This document shows positions 36,333 through 46,149 of a stretch of DNA of 64,000 bases, piece after piece. The notes beneath the pieces were generated by a model. The model was not told where the DNA came from, did not search any database, and saw only the letters and a program-made list of their open reading frames with translations. This DNA is from RDYZ01 sp964518905 (GTDB taxonomy: Bacteria; Cyanobacteriota; Cyanobacteriia; Cyanobacteriales; Geitlerinemataceae), in assembly GCA_964518905.1 (NCBI GenBank), contig CAZFJL010000022.1:7823-71822 (forward strand), read 5' to 3'. The position numbers and the translations under genes are program-made. How positions within the stretch are numbered: the stretch's first letter is position 1; every line of letters begins with the position of its first letter.

Positions 36333-39300
36333 TTAATCGGTGGCTTCTACGCGGAAGCGTTCGACCGACGTTAACAGGTCACGCGAGACGCCCACCAGGT
36401 TTTGCAACGACCCGGACACCCGGTGCGCTTCCTGAGACGTTTCCTGAGCCGTTAACTCGACGGCTTGCATGACCTGAGCGACCGCGCGAGAGGTTTCGGT
36501 TTGTTCCACGGTATCCGCCCGAATCGATCGCACCAGTACGTCAATCCGGTTTGCCACCTGAATAATATCTTCGAGCGATCGTTTAGCCTGCTCGGCCAGT
36601 TTCGTACCGCCGATGACCTGCTGCTGGCCTTCTTCCATGGCCATCATCACCGATCCCGTTTCGCTTTGGATTTGCATCACGATTTGCTCGATTTCTTTCA
36701 GCGCTTTCGCCGATCGATCCGCAAGCTGCCGGACTTCATCCGCAACGATCGCAAACCCGCGACCCGCCTCACCCGCCCGCGCGGCCTCAATACTGGCGTT
36801 CAACGCGAGCAAGTTCGTCCGCGAAGCAATCCCGCTAATCAGCGCGACAATCTTGGAAATCTCCTGCGATGATTCCGCTAGACGTTTCACTTTACGCGTG
36901 GTCTCAGCCACCGTTTCGCGAATCTCCAAGATACTGGCCACGGTACGTTCCACCGCTTCCCCACCCTTCAGCGCCGTCACCGATGCCGATCGCGCCACAT
37001 CCTCCGCCTCACGGGCGCTCTTCGCCACCTGCTGAATCGAATTCGTCATCACCTGCACCGAATTCAGCGTCGCCGCGAGTTCTTCCGCCTGACGCAACGC
37101 ATCCGAAGCTAGACTCCGCGCGAACGATTCACTATCGGTCGCCCCTTTACTCACCTGCCGCGCCGCCTGCTTCACCTGCTGGACAATTTCGCGCAGGTTC
37201 TGAATCGTCAAGTTGAACGAGTCAGCCACAGCGCCGAGGACGTCGGCGGTCACTTCCGCCGTCACCGTCAAGTCACCCCGAGCCGCGCCTTCCACGTCAT
37301 CGAGGAGACGAATCACCTGCCGCTGTAGGTCTTCTTTGGCTTGCTCCATTTCTTCCGCGCGGCGCTGGGCTTCGTTGGTGGTAGTGAAGACCACACGCGC
37401 CATTTGGTTGAACTTGATCGAAAGCTGGCCAAATTCATCCTCTGACAGGACGGCAGCCCGCGCGTTTAGATTCCCTTGGGAAATTGACTCGAAGGCGCCG
37501 GTTAGCCCGATCGTCGTCCGGCGTACCTGCGAAGCACTGATACGGCTCAAGATCCAGGCGATACTGCTCCCCGCAAGACCGGAGGTTAACGACATGGCTA
37601 GGCCAATAAGCTGCACTTTGGGCAGGAGTTGACGTCGCACTTCGATCGCGATCGTCGTATCGTCTACAAAACGACGGCTTGATATATGGCTAATACTCGC
37701 CACCGCAGAGGCCGAAAGGATGCCGACAACCAAGGCTGCAATCCAGGATTTTGTTCGGAGTGGCGCATTTTCAAAAAAGGCGAGCAATCCTTGCTGCTCG
37801 ATCCCGCTCGATGATGATGTTTCCGCAACACTGTTATCAGAGGAGCCAAAGCTCGGCACTGCATCCGATTGACCCGCAATACTAAAGAGTTCTTCGTCAT
37901 GCATGATGGAGCCATCGCCAAGCTCCGAAAATGACGTGTTACTCATGCTGCTACTGCTAGACAGCATTCCGGGATCATCGAGAAAATCCTCCACTCCAAA
38001 ATCAGCATTCGAGGCCCCAGTTTCAAAGCTCGGAACTTGGTCGAGATCGCCGAAATCATCGAAGTCGTCGTTGTCCAAAAAGCTCACGTTGCTATTGGGA
38101 CGATCTCCAGAGTCATGACTCGCGTCAAAGTCCGAATCGAAGGAATCAAACTCAAAACCTTCGTCATCAACGTCGTCAAACCCATTGCCGCCAAACTCAT
38201 CGCTAGCAAATGCCCCTTCATCAAAGGCAGCAAAATTATCGTCATCCGCAGAGGGAATGATGTAGGTGCCGTCATCATCGTCAACGTGAATCGCGTTTGC
38301 CGCGAAGGGCAGGCTCGAATTTTGGGGTTGAGCCGAAATTGGATTACCGTGCGGAATATCGGCGTCCCAGTCTTCAAAATCGCTGTCTGGCGGTGGGTCC
38401 ATGACGTAGGTTTCGGTGTTACCGCCGGTATCAGCGTCAAACTGCCCGAAGGAAGGGTCTATATCCGTAGGTGTGTCGAAGCGACTGAAGGTATCCGATT
38501 TAGGCGCACGATTTTGGGGTGTCCAGTCAGGAAAGGCCGATTCGTCGAAGTCGCTACTGGCAAACTCGCTGGGTAGTGCAGTTTGAAAGGGAGCTTCATC
38601 GAATCCTTCAAATTCGGAGAAGGGCTGCGGAAAATCGATCTCGTCGATTTCGGGGTCAAGGTCTGAGGTCGGGAAGGAATCACCGTTGCGCTCATCGCCG
38701 ACCAAGTCGGGCATTTCTCCGGCTAGGAGGTTATCGGGCATGGATGGGAAATCGTTGATCGCCGTATTGTCAGCGGCAGCGATCGGAAAGGGCTGACTGG
38801 CTTCTTTGAAAGTTGGGGAGGTCTCAACTTGCAAGTCTGAATCGAGCTCAAAATCAGGAAAGGCGTCTTGATTTTCAAAACCAGCATCAAAGGCTGAGGA
38901 GTCAAAAACATTGTTCGACGGGTCGCCATCAAGCTCGCCGTCAAGCTCACTCTCAACAGAAGCAAAGCCACCGGAATCATTGAGTAGGGTTTCGTCTTCG
39001 GAAAAAGAAGACATGGGGTTTGGAGCGGACGAAGCGTCTTTGGGGATGACGACTGTTTTAGCCGTACTGGAGCCGGGGTCAGAGTCGGGCACTATGTCAA
39101 ACCCAAATTGCGTCTCTTCTTCCTCAAACTCTCCAAAACCATCGGATTCCTGGGCGATCCCGATCGGACCATCTGCGGTGGCTACATACGGATCATCATT
39201 ATTCCCCTCCGCGAAGGCTGCATCTTCCGAGACCTCACCGGCCCAGGCTTGCATGGGATTACCACCGATCGCCGTTTCGTCTGCATCAGCGCCGAAAGAA

Positions 39301-39872
39301 AAGTTGGCAAAGGGGTCCGATTCTATATTTCCTGCATCGGCAAGCGGTTCGTCTAACGACTCCGCTCCAAATGGAGATTCATCAAAACCATCAAAACTAT
39401 CGAAATCCTCGTCTACATTGCTGCTTGCAAAGAAATCATCCTCCGTGCTGGAGGCGACAGCAGGATCGGCAGACCCACGACCATTCATGGCCGCACTAGC
39501 ATTGATATCGTCACTATCAAGACCTAGATCAGCATCAAATTCACCGTCGAGACCCACGGCGAGATCGGCTTGGAACGATCCTCCCGAGGTTTCTGAATCA
39601 ACGCGATCGACGTAGGCGATCCCGCTCTCGGCATATTCAATAAACTCCGGTTCGTCCGATAGTTCAAGAACGTACTGATATTGCGATCGAGCATTCGGGT
39701 AATCCTGCATACCGCAGTAGACATGCCCGAGCAGAAGGCGCGTGCTGGGATCGTTGGGGTCGCGCGTCACCAACTCACACGCAATGTCAGCAGCCTCTTC
39801 GTAGCTGCCATCCATGTACGCCTGTTCGGCTCGTTGGTACTCCTGAACGAAGTCATCGGTGCTTGGTGCCAT
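36333..39872 (-). CDS. Methyl-accepting chemotaxis protein with TPR and acidic disordered region (PilJ/HmpD-like)
   Basis: Residues 1-70 are a tetratricopeptide-like pair of helices (QAYMDGSYEEAADIACELV, LLLGHVYCGMQDYPNARSQY). From about 80 to 700 the chain is strongly acidic, rich in Asp, Phe and Ser, and probably disordered. Two membrane helices near residues 710-770 are separated by only about 25 residues, so no periplasmic ligand domain exists. HAMP (LTGAFESISQGNLNARA) and the long MCP signalling coil follow, with the conserved hairpin tip GRGFAIVADEVRQLADRS near 1045. No GAF domain is present, so this is a Pil/Hmp-type receptor rather than a PixJ photoreceptor. Confidence 0.93.
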   Translation of the reverse strand: MAPSTDDFVQEYQRAEQAYMDGSYEEAADIACELVTRDPNDPSTRLLLGHVYCGMQDYPNARSQYQYVLELSDEPEFIEYAESGIAYVDRVDSETSGGSFQADLAVGLDGEFDADLGLDSDDINASAAMNGRGSADPAVASSTEDDFFASSNVDEDFDSFDGFDESPFGAESLDEPLADAGNIESDPFANFSFGADADETAIGGNPMQAWAGEVSEDAAFAEGNNDDPYVATADGPIGIAQESDGFGEFEEEETQFGFDIVPDSDPGSSTAKTVVIPKDASSAPNPMSSFSEDETLLNDSGGFASVESELDGELDGDPSNNVFDSSAFDAGFENQDAFPDFELDSDLQVETSPTFKEASQPFPIAAADNTAINDFPSMPDNLLAGEMPDLVGDERNGDSFPTSDLDPEIDEIDFPQPFSEFEGFDEAPFQTALPSEFASSDFDESAFPDWTPQNRAPKSDTFSRFDTPTDIDPSFGQFDADTGGNTETYVMDPPPDSDFEDWDADIPHGNPISAQPQNSSLPFAANAIHVDDDDGTYIIPSADDDNFAAFDEGAFASDEFGGNGFDDVDDEGFEFDSFDSDFDASHDSGDRPNSNVSFLDNDDFDDFGDLDQVPSFETGASNADFGVEDFLDDPGMLSSSSSMSNTSFSELGDGSIMHDEELFSIAGQSDAVPSFGSSDNSVAETSSSSGIEQQGLLAFFENAPLRTKSWIAALVVGILSASAVASISHISSRRFVDDTTIAIEVRRQLLPKVQLIGLAMSLTSGLAGSSIAWILSRISASQVRRTTIGLTGAFESISQGNLNARAAVLSEDEFGQLSIKFNQMARVVFTTTNEAQRRAEEMEQAKEDLQRQVIRLLDDVEGAARGDLTVTAEVTADVLGAVADSFNLTIQNLREIVQQVKQAARQVSKGATDSESFARSLASDALRQAEELAATLNSVQVMTNSIQQVAKSAREAEDVARSASVTALKGGEAVERTVASILEIRETVAETTRKVKRLAESSQEISKIVALISGIASRTNLLALNASIEAARAGEAGRGFAIVADEVRQLADRSAKALKEIEQIVMQIQSETGSVMMAMEEGQQQVIGGTKLAEQAKRSLEDIIQVANRIDVLVRSIRADTVEQTETSRAVAQVMQAVELTAQETSQEAHRVSGSLQNLVGVSRDLLTSVERFRVEATD

Positions 39873-40002
39873 CTGCTTTCCCTAGCGTCACAGTCTTGGT
39901 GTCGATCGTATTCGATGTCATCCGTCAGGCGAGTCTCGATCGATTTCAATGTACCGCAGATCGAAAGCGGCGTAAGCGGTCAACGCACGTAGACGAATTG
40001 TC

Positions 40003-40539
40003 TTAGGCGGCCCAACGGGCTGACCGAAGCACAGAAATCCGATCAAGCAAGCTGAGTGTGACAACTTGCTCCTCTTCCTCAAAGACCCATTCGCCTTTAA
40101 GGAAAGGCGCCATCCCGTCCGGAGCGCTGGTTGAGGCTTGGAGGTTATCGATATCTAACCACTGCATCTTAACGATGCGATCGACAGCTAGACCCAGTAT
40201 AGTGTCCTGATCTTCGACTGCAATGACGAAAAGCTGGGTTCGATCGGCATTAAGTGGCTTCGGATCACCGAGAAACTGACCGAGATCCGCCACCCAGACC
40301 ACGCGTCCCCTGACATTAAACGTTCCGAGCAAGAGCGGCGAAACGTTCGGCATTGGCGTGATTTGATCCGGCGACGGATCGAACACCTCGTTAATTCCAA
40401 CTGCGGGGAGTGCAAGCTGCTGTCCGGACGTCAGAGAAAAGCGGAGGTGTAACTCACCCTCCGGCGTCTCAAGCTGCTGAAACTCCGGAGCTTGATTTGA
40501 ATCAGACGCACCCATCAAGAAGTCAGAATTGCCGATCAT
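40003..40539 (-). CDS. CheW-like adaptor (PilI/HmpC-like)
   Basis: A 178-residue CheW-domain protein that couples the receptor to the kinase. Recognisable are LALPAVGINEVFD near residue 45, TPMPNVSPLLLGTFNVRGRVVWVADLGQFLG, the central CheW motif, and TILGLAVDRIVKM. It lies between cheY-like and MCP genes, 6 bp after the CheY gene and 130 bp before the MCP gene, in the order usual for cyanobacterial pilGHIJL clusters. Confidence 0.93.
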   Translation of the reverse strand: MIGNSDFLMGASDSNQAPEFQQLETPEGELHLRFSLTSGQQLALPAVGINEVFDPSPDQITPMPNVSPLLLGTFNVRGRVVWVADLGQFLGDPKPLNADRTQLFVIAVEDQDTILGLAVDRIVKMQWLDIDNLQASTSAPDGMAPFLKGEWVFEEEEQVVTLSLLDRISVLRSARWAA

Positions 40540-40545
40540 CCTATC

Positions 40546-40911
40546 CTAGCCTCGCAGCATCTGTTTGACGGTTCCGACCAGCTCATTGGGCTGGAACGGT
40601 TTAGCAACGTAAGCATCTGCTCCCTGCTTCATGCCCCAGTAGCGATCGAACTCCTCGCCCTTCGAGGAACACATCACGACCGGAACACCCTGCATACACG
40701 GATCTGCCTTCAGGCGACGACAAACCTCATAGCCATTCATGCGGGGCATGACAATATCGAGGATAACAAGATCCGGTGGATTACCCTGAATCTTATCCAG
40801 AGCTTCGATCCCATCTGTCGCTTCGATGACGGTGAGACCATTTGTTCTCAAGAGATCGGCAATCATTTCTCGCTGAGTTGCGCTATCTTCGATGACTAAA
40901 ACCTTGCTCAT
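40546..40911 (-). CDS. CheY-like response regulator (PilH/HmpB-like)
   Basis: A single receiver domain of 121 residues. All canonical residues are visible: acidic pair in VLVIEDSATQRE, phospho-acceptor Asp in LVILDIVMPRMNGYE, Ser in VVMCSSKGEEFD and Lys in YVAKPFQPNEL. It has no output domain, so it acts by protein binding, presumably on the pilus motor or as a phosphate sink. The next gene (cheW-like) follows after 6 bp, so the two are cotranscribed. Confidence 0.94.
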   Translation of the reverse strand: MSKVLVIEDSATQREMIADLLRTNGLTVIEATDGIEALDKIQGNPPDLVILDIVMPRMNGYEVCRRLKADPCMQGVPVVMCSSKGEEFDRYWGMKQGADAYVAKPFQPNELVGTVKQMLRG

Positions 40912-41458
40912 TTCTCTATTCCTGACTGTGTGTCGTGGCTGTAGACCACGGAACTCTCACGTTGTTGATTCGACATGATCGATAGATATCAGTCAAGGAC
41001 GACGTGATGATCGATACCTGACTAAATTTCGCCGGAGCGTCTGTGCTGCCTCGGAATGGATTCCATCACGAGACCGCAGCAAGTATCTAGCTTTACAAAA
41101 TCAAATGATCTTGAGTCAAGGCGATCGCCTTGGATCTATTATCCTGCAAAGCCATAACCGTTTTGGTTCATCAACTCTGAGAGATTAACCTTAATGCATG
41201 TCCTAAATTAGGATGCCCACCCAGTTACGACTCTACATCTAACGACATTATATTTTCTTGAGGTCTGAGACAAACGTTATCCCAGGGTTAACATCAAAAA
41301 GAACTCCAATCATCGCTTTACTTTAGTGTGAGATCGTCCCAACATCTGACATACGCTTTGCTGTTGCAGGCGCAACATGGGGTGAGCCTTGCATGAGCAA
41401 CGCCAGTATTCATCGGCGATCCAGACCGGCTGAATCTCACCTGAACCGAAAGACTCGT
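40912..41458. other. Intergenic region inside the chemotaxis cluster
   Basis: A 547-bp gap between the PatA/PilG-like gene and the CheY gene, both leftward. It is richer in A+T than its neighbours and has no convincing open frame. A promoter for the CheY-CheW-MCP-CheA genes is expected here; I cannot assign boxes with confidence. Confidence 0.45.
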
Positions 41459-42688
41459 CTAGGCAGACCCCCATTCCGGTTGAATCGCATCGCGAAACGC
41501 GGCTTCAAAATCGTCCGATCGGGTAATGCCAGGGCCAATATATTGCTCCAGCAACATCAATAACTCTTGTTCCGAAAATGGTTTTGTTAGGTAGTCCGTA
41601 GCGCCGACCATGCGGGCTTTGACTCGATCGGTGAAACCGTCACGTCCGGTCAGCATAATAATCGGAACCTCGCGAAACACCCGCGATCGCCGCAGCATCG
41701 CACACAACTCGTAACCATCGGGTTCTGGCATCGTGATATCGCAGAGAATCAGATCCGGCTGAAGGGGGAAGAGTAGCGACAGCGCCTTGAGCGACGAACC
41801 GATCGTCGAAATTTCGTAACCGTGCGGTTCGAGCATGATCTCGACCGACTTCCGAATCGTCCGTTCGTCATCGATACAAACAACGCGCGGCACGCTGTCC
41901 TCGGACTGTCGTAAGCGCAGTGTGCGCGATCGCTCATCCTTCGGCCATTGCAACTGCACAGCCCCGGTTTGAACGTAGGGATAGATCGCCTTGGCGATCG
42001 GGGCAATATCCCGATTGAGCGCTCGCGCCATGCGTCGAATCGAAGTCTTACCGTCAGCCACAGACGTTAAAGTCTTCAGGGCTTTTTCAGGCATTTTTTG
42101 CTGAAGCGTATCAAGATCGGCAATGAATGGACACTGCTCTGAGGATTGAATATGGGGATAAAATCGCTTCCAATCTTGGGTTTGCTGGATTGTCTTCGTC
42201 ACCAGCGACGAAACCGGTAGCGTCATCAGCTGCGGCGCAAGCGCGGGGCCGAGGTCAAAGATGAATGATCCCTGGTGCAAGCTCAGTAGCTCAAACAAGG
42301 TCTCGCGCACCATCCGACAGAGGATAGTTCGGCCTTGAACTGGGGTTAGGTGATGGTTCTCAATGAGATACCAGAGATAGGCATACTCATAGGTGTTCGT
42401 GGTGGTTAGTTCGGGGAACTCCACCGTATCGACGAGTGCTTCGAGCTGATAGAAGCGCAAGCAGTCGCGCAGCCGTTCGTTATGGCTTTGGGCGTCAGCA
42501 GCGTAAACGATCTGACCATTCACGAAGAAGACAAACCAGGATCGATCGAGCGCGTCGTGACTGGGGCGATCGCCACCTCGCGACGACGTTGGACGATAGG
42601 TCTCGATGAACAGTTCACCCGTCCGCTGTCCGAGGGCGATCAGTTGCAAAATACTGCGGATATCAATTTCGTTTAAATTGCCCTGCAT
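41459..42688 (-). CDS. PatA-like response regulator (PilG/HmpA-like)
   Basis: A 409-residue regulator with an N-terminal PATAN/DUF4388 domain (MQGNLNEIDIRSILQLIALGQRTGELFIE), a helical middle region and a C-terminal receiver. The receiver shows VVCIDDERTIRKS, the phospho-acceptor Asp in LILCDITMPEPDGYEL, Thr in IIMLTGRDG and Lys in YLTKPFSEQEL, all canonical. PatA-type proteins head pilus-chemotaxis clusters in cyanobacteria. It lies first in the leftward cluster and diverges from hmpF. Confidence 0.93.
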   Translation of the reverse strand: MQGNLNEIDIRSILQLIALGQRTGELFIETYRPTSSRGGDRPSHDALDRSWFVFFVNGQIVYAADAQSHNERLRDCLRFYQLEALVDTVEFPELTTTNTYEYAYLWYLIENHHLTPVQGRTILCRMVRETLFELLSLHQGSFIFDLGPALAPQLMTLPVSSLVTKTIQQTQDWKRFYPHIQSSEQCPFIADLDTLQQKMPEKALKTLTSVADGKTSIRRMARALNRDIAPIAKAIYPYVQTGAVQLQWPKDERSRTLRLRQSEDSVPRVVCIDDERTIRKSVEIMLEPHGYEISTIGSSLKALSLLFPLQPDLILCDITMPEPDGYELCAMLRRSRVFREVPIIMLTGRDGFTDRVKARMVGATDYLTKPFSEQELLMLLEQYIGPGITRSDDFEAAFRDAIQPEWGSA

Positions 42689-43300
42689 GCGTTCTCCAGC
42701 GCCTATACGTTAGCCCGCTCTGTGCTTGCGGATCGGTCTAATTGAATCGGAATACCGTAGAACAGGTATTCATGAAATGGTGACTATATTTTCTCAAGAG
42801 TCGGAAAATCTGCGCTACGGATCGACAGCGTTAGCATCACGGTATCCCTTTAAAAGTCAGCACGTAATATAGTGACCGGGTTATGTGCGGCGACGCTCGC
42901 AACTGATAACACAGGATAAATTCTGCTACATGCAGCGATCTCGCAACCTCAAGTGTAGTCCGAAGTTTCCCCGTTCGCGCTACATATCGCAATTCAATGC
43001 GCAATTTAGCGTCACTATAATTACCGACTTATGATGACTAAACGTTTTAAATCGGGCAAGATTGTCAGCAAGTAAAAACAAGAGCTTGTAGACTGAGACG
43101 TAGCTCCAGGCATAAGCTGTAGTGAGTGATCGTGATCGAACAGCGTGGCGCTGCGCCCAACGTGCGATCGCTTCGGGTTAAAGGTCATGCGTGATCGCGC
43201 TCCGACCGCTTGGGTTTAAGACTCAAGTTTCGAGACGCCCTCAACAACGCGCGATACGAGCAAGTAGCACTTCAATTGGTTTGACAGAGGAAAGCAAAGC
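42689..43300. promoter_or_regulatory. Divergent promoter region between the PilG-like gene and hmpF
   Basis: A 612-bp spacer separating the leftward chemotaxis cluster from rightward hmpF. It must contain at least two promoters and has long leaders for both transcripts. No open frame, RNA gene or clear sigma-factor boxes were recognised. A good ribosome binding site (AGAGGAAAG) is present just before the GTG of hmpF. Confidence 0.5.
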
Positions 43301-45031
43301 GTGCTGTACCTAGCGGAAGTTCAAAAAAAAAGCGGCGTTTTCGGTAGCGGGAAAGCCGGACTCAAGCTCCTCGCCCAGCAGCGTAGCGAGCATAATTGGA
43401 GTCCGGCTTCCGGTGATGAAATCCCCTTTGATGACGCCACGACCTTTGGGGCTGGCGTGCTGGTGATGGTCGAAATTAGCCCCAACAAGCAGGTGCAAGG
43501 AGCACCCAAGGAGGCTGGGCCACAACTGGTGAAAATCTTGCAAGGTTTTTCGCGTTTTCAAGAAAAGACGAAAACTCAGGAAGAAGAGATCGATCAATGG
43601 AAAGCGTCGTTGACGTACCAGGCGGAGGAACTCAATCGCCGAGAGACCGAAATTCAAGGGCGTGAAGAGCAGGTCGAGCAAATTCAAGAGCAGCTTGATG
43701 CCCTAGCGGAACGCAAGGCCGAGATTGAAACTGAAACGAGTACGCTCGATAGTACCCGCCAAGAGTTAGATCAGAGTAAACAGGAGCTAGAAGCGGCCTG
43801 GATACAGTTTCAAGGTGAGCGGGAGAGTTTGACGCAACAGGCGAATCAAGCCGCTAGCCTGGATGCAGATCAAGCAAATAGTCTGAAAGAATGGCTCGAT
43901 TACTTAGCAGAAGTGGTCGCAACGTCTGGTGATCCGAGTGAGCCGATCGCGGCGATCGAAGCGCAAATCGAGGCTCAACGGCAAAGCTGTAGCGATCGCC
44001 GACAACTGCTAGATGGCGACCGGCAACAGGTCGAAGCGTTTCAGGCGGATCGCGATCGGCTCAGTGGCGAGCTAGAAGCAACGCGCGACGCCTTGAGCAA
44101 CCTGCAAGCTGAGTTCTATCGCGCGGAGGCCGGACGCAACAGCCAGCAAGCCGTGATCGAAGCCAAGCAACAGTTGGTGAACACCATTACCGAACGTTTG
44201 GCAGAGGCGGACACCTTAGCAACGGAAATTTCGCAACTGGCGGTCAGTGGCGGCGGGGATGATAGCGATCTCGGCGTTGATCTAAGTGAATTAGAACGAT
44301 TGCCGCTGAACGAATTGCAGCAAAAAGTCCGTCAGCTTCAGGATGAACTGGAAAAAGGTTTCCGTTTCGTCAGCGATCAGGAGGAAGAATTGACCCTGCA
44401 ACGCATGGATCTCAATGAACTTGAGACCAAGTTGGCGCGTGCGAATGATGCAGAGCGTGCCGATCTACAAACTGAGCTGGCTGATAGTCAAGAAAGTTTT
44501 AAGTTCCTCAATCAAACTTTGGTAGGGCAGCGACGTAATCTGCGTAAGCAAGAGCGGGGGATGAATCTGCACCAGATTGTGCTGTGGCGACGGTTGGGCA
44601 ATCCTCCCGAAGCGACATCGTCGGGCGGCGGCACGATCGACACCAGCGTCATCACGGCTCAGTTGCAGCAGCGCAAAACGGAACAGGCGGCGCTGCTTGC
44701 GACTCTTGAGACGGAGATTGCTGAACTCCAGGCAAATCTTGCGCATCTCGATACCGAGATGGCGGCGAAGCAGCAAGAGATTGACGCGCAGGTCAGTCAA
44801 GTGAATGAGAAAACGGAAGCTTTGGAGGTGGCAAAAGCGTCGCTAGAGCGTACAACCGAACGTATCGAAGCCCTCAGTGGTTTGCTCGATACGATCGAGG
44901 CGCAATTAACCGAGCTGGCTTCGGGCTGCGACAGTCTCAAGGAAAGTGCGGCGGCGGCAACGGAAGCGAAACAGTCTCAGGAAAATGCGATCGCCCAACT
45001 CCAAGAGGTGGTCAGCGGTCTAACAAGTTAG
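43301..45031 (+). CDS. hmpF: HmpF-like pilus motility protein (coiled coil)
   Basis: A 576-residue protein whose start (MLYLAEVQKKSGVFGSGKAGLKLLAQQRSE) and next segment (LQGFSRFQEKTKTQEEEIDQWKASLTYQAEELNRRE) match the HmpF family, known in filamentous cyanobacteria as necessary for type IV pilus-driven motility. After about residue 90 it is almost entirely coiled coil, rich in Glu, Gln and Leu, with a short break near 325-345. Start is a GTG preceded by GAGGAAAG. It diverges from the pilus chemotaxis cluster, which supports the role. Its stop overlaps that of tilS in TTAG. Confidence 0.9.
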   Translation: MLYLAEVQKKSGVFGSGKAGLKLLAQQRSEHNWSPASGDEIPFDDATTFGAGVLVMVEISPNKQVQGAPKEAGPQLVKILQGFSRFQEKTKTQEEEIDQWKASLTYQAEELNRRETEIQGREEQVEQIQEQLDALAERKAEIETETSTLDSTRQELDQSKQELEAAWIQFQGERESLTQQANQAASLDADQANSLKEWLDYLAEVVATSGDPSEPIAAIEAQIEAQRQSCSDRRQLLDGDRQQVEAFQADRDRLSGELEATRDALSNLQAEFYRAEAGRNSQQAVIEAKQQLVNTITERLAEADTLATEISQLAVSGGGDDSDLGVDLSELERLPLNELQQKVRQLQDELEKGFRFVSDQEEELTLQRMDLNELETKLARANDAERADLQTELADSQESFKFLNQTLVGQRRNLRKQERGMNLHQIVLWRRLGNPPEATSSGGGTIDTSVITAQLQQRKTEQAALLATLETEIAELQANLAHLDTEMAAKQQEIDAQVSQVNEKTEALEVAKASLERTTERIEALSGLLDTIEAQLTELASGCDSLKESAAAATEAKQSQENAIAQLQEVVSGLTS

Positions 45032-46080
45032 TGCTTGGATGGATCGAGGGCAACAATTTCTAGCCAATTACCGCAGACTTCGACGATACGCGCACTGACG
45101 ATTGGATCGGTGCGCGTTTTTTGTGGGGCATCGATCAGGGCGACGACTTTGGCAATTTGGGCGAAGTTTGGCGCACGATCGAAGCTTTGTTCGAGCCACA
45201 GTCGCACGATGCGGCGCTGAATGGCGAGATGAAATGTTTTCAAGGTTGGACGGTGCAGACGATCACAACTGTCGCGATCGCTGGCTTGGATCAGGCCATG
45301 AGCGGCGATCGCTTCTAAACAGTCGCGATCAACGGAGATCGCGTCGGAGGTGCGGGCGAGGGCGGCTTCGATTTTGGGGTTGAATTGATCCTGAAGGATG
45401 GGCAGGAGGCGGCGGCGGATGCGGTTGCGTGTGTAGGTTTCGTCGCGGTTGGTGGAGTCTTCCCAGATGGGTAAGCCGCGATCGGCGCAAAAGGCGGCGG
45501 TTTCGTGGCGGAAGATCTCGAACAGGGGGCGCACCAGTTGTGGTGTGGGTTTTAGGTTTGAGGCTGCTGATGCTGGGGTTTGAAATTCGTTGAGCGATCG
45601 CGATCGGGCGATCGCACTGAGGCCGTCGGTTCCGGTTCCGCGTAGCAGGTGGTGCAGCAAGGTTTCGGCGCGATCGCTGGCGGTGTGGCCAGTGGCGATG
45701 TGGGTTGCGCTGATGTCCTGGGCGATCGCGACAAGTTGGCGGTAGCGCCACGATCGGGCGTCGGCTTCGCTCGTCAGGGCAATATCGGCGGTGCGTTGGT
45801 GGTACGGTACGTCCCAGCGATCGGCGAGTGCGGCGACGAAGCGGGCGTTATCGGCGGAGTCGTCGCGCCAGCGGTGATCGCAATGGCCGATCGTCAGTTG
45901 CCAGTCCCAGCGATCGGCGAGGTCGATGCAGCATTGGGCGAGGCAAATCGAGTCCTGGCCGCCGGAGACGGCGAGGAGAATGTGGCTCGATCGGGGAACC
46001 AGTGAATTTTGCTTGAGCTGTGTGTGAATTCGGGCATGGAGATCAGACCAAACCATCTCGCAATGTTGTATGACGACCAA
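45028..46080 (-). CDS. tilS: tRNA(Ile)-lysidine synthase
   Basis: Converts C34 of the tRNA-Ile CAU anticodon to lysidine using ATP and lysine; essential for reading AUA. The PP-loop motif LLAVSGGQDSICLAQ lies near residue 36, followed by GHCDHRWRDDSADNA and the conserved segment HIATGHTASDRAETLLHHLLRGTGTDGLSAI. TheNRIRRRLLPILQ segment follows. The 350-residue length fits the short cyanobacterial form that lacks part of the C-terminal domain. It converges on hmpF with a four-base stop overlap. Confidence 0.96.
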   Translation of the reverse strand: MVVIQHCEMVWSDLHARIHTQLKQNSLVPRSSHILLAVSGGQDSICLAQCCIDLADRWDWQLTIGHCDHRWRDDSADNARFVAALADRWDVPYHQRTADIALTSEADARSWRYRQLVAIAQDISATHIATGHTASDRAETLLHHLLRGTGTDGLSAIARSRSLNEFQTPASAASNLKPTPQLVRPLFEIFRHETAAFCADRGLPIWEDSTNRDETYTRNRIRRRLLPILQDQFNPKIEAALARTSDAISVDRDCLEAIAAHGLIQASDRDSCDRLHRPTLKTFHLAIQRRIVRLWLEQSFDRAPNFAQIAKVVALIDAPQKTRTDPIVSARIVEVCGNWLEIVALDPSKH

Positions 46081-46149
46081 GAGACGGACGAAGCACGGTT
46101 TACCGTCACCAAAATCAGCGTTTCACTTAACGGTTAAATCCCGATAAAT

